NCBI GenBank assembly: GCA_019634415.1
Contig: JAHQVJ010000223.1
Span: 1-43,195, forward strand
Direction of reading: 5' to 3'
DNA from: Myxococcales bacterium
Lineage (GTDB): Bacteria; Myxococcota_A; UBA796; GCA-2862545
DNA: 43,195 nt
Shown piece by piece: positions 40,181 to 43,195 of the stretch; position 1 is the stretch's first letter; each line of letters starts with the position of its first letter. The notes beneath the pieces are model-generated. The model saw only the letters and a program-made list of their open reading frames with translations. It searched no databases and was not told the DNA's origin. A program made the position numbers and the translations under genes.

Positions 40181-41903
40181 GGACCTGGCCCTGGTAGATG
40201 AACAGCCAGGAGCGCTGGGGCTCGCCCTCGAACTCGTCGAGCTTGAGCGCGCCCTCGGGGCGGAGCAGGTTGGCGGTGCCGTGCTCGAAGGCGACCAGCA
40301 CGCCGCCTTCGTCGTTGATGGCCACATCGCTGACGAGGAACGGCAGGTCTCGGCCGCCGAACATGTAGCCGCTGTAGTAGGCGTCGGTGATCTCGGTGCC
40401 GCGCAGGATGCGCACCTGGGTGTTGCTCTGGGCCCACGCCACCACGTCGTCGCGCACGGCCAAGGCCACGGGGCCGGCGGCCTGCCGACGACCGAGCAGG
40501 CGCGGGGGCGAGGCGACCTCCCACAGCCAGGTGCCGGTCACGGCCACCAGCCGCGCGCCGTCCGAGGCGAGGGCCAGGATGGGCGCTCCCAGCTCCTGCA
40601 CGGTGCCGTCGGGCAGGTGCACCGCCGTTCCGCGCGCCAGGGCCACGCCGCCACCCACCCAGGCCACGGCGTCCACGGGATCGCGGTGGTCGGTGTGGGC
40701 ACCGTCCTGCCGGATCCACCAGCCGGCGGCGTGGTGCGCCAGCAGGTCGTCGCCCTGGGCCTGCAGGCGGCGCACGGGCGGCGGCAGCGTCACCACGGGG
40801 ATGGCGTGATTGCGTCCGCCCACCACCACGGCACCGCCGTCGTCCGCCCACACCGGTCCGGCCTCGGAGCCGGCGAGCGCCGTGACGGCAGCGTCCACCG
40901 AGCGCTCCCACTCGGGGTGATCCACCCGGTGCTGCGTGAGCCGGGTGCCGCGCGCGATGACGTGGCGGGGCTCCGAATCGCCAGCCACCGCACAGGCTCG
41001 CGCCTCGCGGGTGGCGCTGGGCCAGACGCGGCCGAGGTCGCCGAATGGATCGTGGGCGGCGCTGGGGCAGGCGAGGTCCAGGGCCTCGTGGCGCACGCTG
41101 CGACCGGGGGCGGCGTCGCGCCAGCTCGTCAGGGCGTGCAGGCTGCTCACGGACACGCCGCGCAGATCCAGGTGCTGCAGCGAGGGATGCTGCAGCAGCG
41201 CGTCGACGTCGGCCACGACGGACATGGGATCGAGGGCGAGCCGGGCGGGATCGAGCTGCTGGAGCCAGGCGCGCAGCAGCGCGTCCTCAGGCGCATCTGC
41301 GCCGGACGTCCAGTACTGCAGCTGAAGCGCCCACACTGGGCTCCAGGTGGGTGGGGGCTGCAGGCGCTTCTCGAGCTCGTCCACCGGGAGCCCCAGGGAG
41401 AGGAGGCGCGGCTGCAGCTGCTCCACGAGCCAGGTGACGGCGGGCCACTGCAGGGGGCTGAACCCGGTGAGCTGCAGCCCGAAGAGGCCCACGAGGGAGG
41501 CTGCGGCGGCCTCCACCAGCCGCTGTAGCCCCTGGGGATCGAAGATCGGCTGGTCGTCGTCGTCGGTCTCGATGCTGGGGAGCGCGAGGCGCACGGTGGC
41601 CAGCGGCTCGGTGGCGAAGAAGCCAGGCGCGATCTCGGCAGCGGACTCGAGGGGCAGCTCGACGTGGGTGAGCAGCCCGCGGTGCACGCGGAGCAGCGTG
41701 GCGCCGGGCAGTGCCGCGCGCAGGCGGTCCACGCACGGCTCCCAGGCGCGCGCCACCGCAGCTCGGTCGCCGTCGCGCTCGGCGGCTGCCAGCGCTCCGC
41801 GGATGTCGCCAGCTTCCAGCCAGGCGTCGGCGAGCACGTCGCGCAGGCCCCTGTCGGTGGGCGCCTGGCGCACTCGCTCGAGCAGCGTCTGCACGTGCTC
41901 CAT
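40164..41903 (-). CDS. TIGR02996-type N-terminus with repeat domains
   Basis: ATG 41903 is preferred, with GGGGAG nine bases upstream; ATG 41912 lies in frame. The first 45 residues (MEHVQTLLERVRQAP through VLADAWLEAGDIRGAL) match TIGR02996, a domain known from Myxococcales and Planctomycetes proteins with repeats. The middle has leucine-rich-like stretches (LLQHPSLQHLDLRGVSVSSL). The C-terminal about 280 residues resemble beta-propeller blades (AGPVWADDGGAVVVGG, ALASDGARLVAVTGTWLWEV). No export signal is seen, so it is likely cytoplasmic and perhaps a scaffold. 579 aa. Confidence 0.82.
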   Translation of the reverse strand: MEHVQTLLERVRQAPTDRGLRDVLADAWLEAGDIRGALAAAERDGDRAAVARAWEPCVDRLRAALPGATLLRVHRGLLTHVELPLESAAEIAPGFFATEPLATVRLALPSIETDDDDQPIFDPQGLQRLVEAAAASLVGLFGLQLTGFSPLQWPAVTWLVEQLQPRLLSLGLPVDELEKRLQPPPTWSPVWALQLQYWTSGADAPEDALLRAWLQQLDPARLALDPMSVVADVDALLQHPSLQHLDLRGVSVSSLHALTSWRDAAPGRSVRHEALDLACPSAAHDPFGDLGRVWPSATREARACAVAGDSEPRHVIARGTRLTQHRVDHPEWERSVDAAVTALAGSEAGPVWADDGGAVVVGGRNHAIPVVTLPPPVRRLQAQGDDLLAHHAAGWWIRQDGAHTDHRDPVDAVAWVGGGVALARGTAVHLPDGTVQELGAPILALASDGARLVAVTGTWLWEVASPPRLLGRRQAAGPVALAVRDDVVAWAQSNTQVRILRGTEITDAYYSGYMFGGRDLPFLVSDVAINDEGGVLVAFEHGTANLLRPEGALKLDEFEGEPQRSWLFIYQGQVLTAGF

Positions 41904-42031
41904 GTCCCTCATCTCCCCGCTGTTGCCCGACTCTACATGGCGGTGGAGGCGCGATCGAGGGGCGCTGGGGCGGGATCGAAGCGACGGTGGCGGTTGCGGC
42001 TGGAGGCGGGAGGGTTTACGAGAAGCGGGCT

Positions 42032-42105
42032 CGGGGTGTAGCGCAGCCTGGTAGCGCACCTGCTTTGGGAGCAGGGGGCCGTCAGTTCGAATCTGACCAC
42101 CCCGA
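42032..42105 (+). tRNA. tRNA-Pro (UGG)
   Basis: The cloverleaf is complete: acceptor CGGGGTG with CACCCCG, D-arm GCGC with GCGC, anticodon stem CCTGC with GCAGG around the loop TTTGGGA (anticodon TGG), and T-arm GTCAG with CTGAC around TTCGAAT. The discriminator base is A and CCA is not encoded. It lies downstream of the TIGR02996 gene start on the opposite strand and marks the border to less GC-rich DNA on the right. Confidence 0.96.
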
Positions 42106-42636
42106 TTCATTTTAACCTTGCAAGAGGAAATTTCGGGCTCTTGCAACTAGGGCAACAAGAGTGCCCCGCCAAGCGACGCGCTCGGAAATGCCTGCCATTT
42201 CGTGGGTTGTTCTTCTTCAAAAGCGAGACCGGTTGTCTGGCATCAACTTCTGGCATCGAGCATATCGGCAACGCTCAAACCTATCGAATAAGAAGCTGGT
42301 TCGAACTGTGGTATACCTGCCTGCAGAGCAGGTAGTCGTTCGTTGATGGTCCACCGTCGGCTCTGAGTCATGCCGAGGCCATCCGGTGCGAATGGCGGTA
42401 CACACTGGTCTCTAAACGAGACCATCACTGGCTCGTGGTACTTTCCGCGCCTCTATCGCACTGTCGGTTTGTGAAGGCGGAAAATCCAACGAAGCGCAGC
42501 CCCCAACGGTCACACCTCGCACGACTCAACTTGGACTTGGATTGGCAGGCTTGACGTTGGAGCAGAGCCAGAGTAAAAAACACTTCTATCGCGAGTCTTC
42601 TTCTAATTCTTGCAGATCGCGACGTATGGAGTTTTG
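42106..42636. other. Non-coding stretch with four perfect inverted repeats
   Basis: No plausible gene lies in these 531 bases, and the composition is visibly less GC-rich than the rest of the window. Four perfect dyads occur: TTGCAAGAG/CTCTTGCAA (42118-42126 with 42138-42146), GAAATG/CATTTC (42185-42201), TACCTGC/GCAGGTA (42314-42334) and TGGTCTC/GAGACCA (42406-42424). The first, 12 bases after the tRNA, may be its terminator or processing hairpin. The direct repeat TCTGGCATC occurs at 42236 and 42249. It may be an RNA gene or the remnant of an integrated element at the tRNA 3' end. Confidence 0.45.
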
Positions 42637-43041
42637 GTGGCCGTAGAGAAGTTGGCTGTACCGATCACCCCCACCCGGGTTGCAGGCTTGGTCATCGTCG
42701 CCCTCATCGGCTGTCGTGTGATCAATGATGAAGAGCTCATCTACGAGATGGATAGCCTGGAGGTGTCCATCTTGTGCAACGACTACGCCTTCGACGAGCC
42801 TCGTGAGGTGACCTGCGACGATGACGGTTCGCAGGTCATCGTTGAGTGGAGCTTCGACGTACAGACATGCTACATCTGGGGCCGGGACACCGGACCCGAA
42901 TGTCCAGCGACCGCTGGGGACCTGAGGGCCTGCGGCGAGGCGGTGACCGCTCTCATGGGGGACGAGATCTGCTCCTTCTTGGGGGCGCTGCCGTCCCAAT
43001 GCGACGCCTATTTCCATGAGGATTGCGCGCCGCCAGAATAG
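42637..43041 (+). CDS. Small cysteine-rich lipoprotein
   Basis: GTG 42637, five bases after GGAG, is preferred to TTG 42610, and gives 134 aa. The signal VAGLVIVALIGC has a lipobox ending at Cys 26, and about eight further cysteines lie in the acidic mature part (ILCNDYAFDEPREVTC, TCYIWGRDTGPECPAT, AYFHEDCAPPE). I do not recognise a family. Its base use is less GC-rich than the genes left of the tRNA. Confidence 0.68.
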   Translation: MAVEKLAVPITPTRVAGLVIVALIGCRVINDEELIYEMDSLEVSILCNDYAFDEPREVTCDDDGSQVIVEWSFDVQTCYIWGRDTGPECPATAGDLRACGEAVTALMGDEICSFLGALPSQCDAYFHEDCAPPE

Positions 43042-43134
43042 CGCGGGTGATCCTCAGTGAACTGTGCAAAGCAACACGTGTATCGACGCTCGCGTGTCCC
43101 GCCGTGGCCCCAGTTTGTTCGTTGGAGGAAGAGT

Positions 43135-43195
43135 TTGGCCCAGAAACAGTTCATACAACCCGTGAGTCCACGCGGGGATGGGCTTTCAGCAGCTG
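43135..43195 (+). CDS. Start of a gene cut by the window edge
   Basis: GGAGGAA at 43124-43130 precedes TTG 43135, and the frame stays open to the edge for 20 codons (LAQKQFIQPVSPRGDGLSAA). The spacing is good for a ribosome site, but the fragment is too short to identify. The gap 43042-43123 holds nothing else I can support. Confidence 0.35.
   Translation, partial: MAQKQFIQPVSPRGDGLSAA

Noticed and set aside
42141..42346. Two overlapping small plus-strand ORFs and two minus-strand ORFs after the tRNA
   Set aside because: They overlap each other, have no ribosome sites and encode no recognisable sequence; the inverted repeats explain the region better.
1..43195. CRISPR array, IS elements, rRNA, DGR reverse transcriptase
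   Set aside because: I looked for regular repeat-spacer units, transposase motifs, rRNA sequence and the reverse-transcriptase YxDD motif; none was found in the window.

Overview
The window is GC-rich (about 65-70 % by eye), densely packed DNA. It most likely comes from a myxobacterium-like member of the Myxococcota (former Deltaproteobacteria), probably from a lineage with few close relatives. The clues are a MYXO-CTERM-like C-terminus with MopE-type metal-binding repeats (17923-19806), a second protein with the same kind of tail (39656-40180), a TIGR02996-type N-terminus (40164-41903), Hanks-type Ser/Thr kinases, and many lipoproteins with Thr/Asp/Gly-rich linkers. No phage, IS element or CRISPR array is evident. 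The species cannot be named from sequence alone.

Layout. 1-1840 (minus strand) holds two tandem 1098-bp units of a formylglycine-generating-enzyme / C-type-lectin-fold gene. Each fold is split by a spacer, and codon differences in the C-terminal segment look like the product of a diversity-generating retroelement. 1841-8967 (plus) holds a membrane Ser/Thr kinase and then a tightly coupled set: a secreted two-helix protein, a transmembrane pseudokinase, a lipoprotein, and two PL7 alginate-lyase-like lipoproteins, one with intact motifs and one degenerate. Two arrays of three 10-bp direct repeats (CTAAGG-N4) flank the kinase gene. A hairpin terminator separates this block from a 911-aa STAND ATPase (minus) whose C-terminal winged helix is the kind of domain that binds such repeats.

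11911-23751 is mixed: a membrane TraB/TIKI-like protein, lipoproteins, a long-chain-type acyl-CoA dehydrogenase, a beta-helix surface protein, a DM13 lipoprotein, YaaA, a VWA lipoprotein probably starting at ATT, a lipase and a small outer-membrane protein. 23844-29609 is a surface operon of three beta-propeller lipoproteins (two of them tandem duplicates with an Uma2 fragment between) and a beta-barrel protein. 29606-35693 holds another barrel protein, a membrane protein, a divergent LysR/NAD(P)-binding pair, a lipoprotein, an unknown gene and a fatty acid desaturase.

35799-40180 (plus) is a compact operon: a caspase-like protease joined to a probable beta-barrel, a cysteine-rich lipoprotein, an ECF sigma factor, its zinc-finger anti-sigma factor and a thrombospondin-3-repeat surface protein. 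After a large TIGR02996-type protein (minus) comes tRNA-Pro(UGG), followed by a less GC-rich non-coding stretch with four perfect inverted repeats, a small lipoprotein gene and the edge of another gene.

The strongest candidates for something new are the split, hypervariable lectin-fold array with its neighbouring repeat-operator and STAND-regulator circuit, and the caspase-barrel/ECF operon. All functions are inferred from motifs read by eye.
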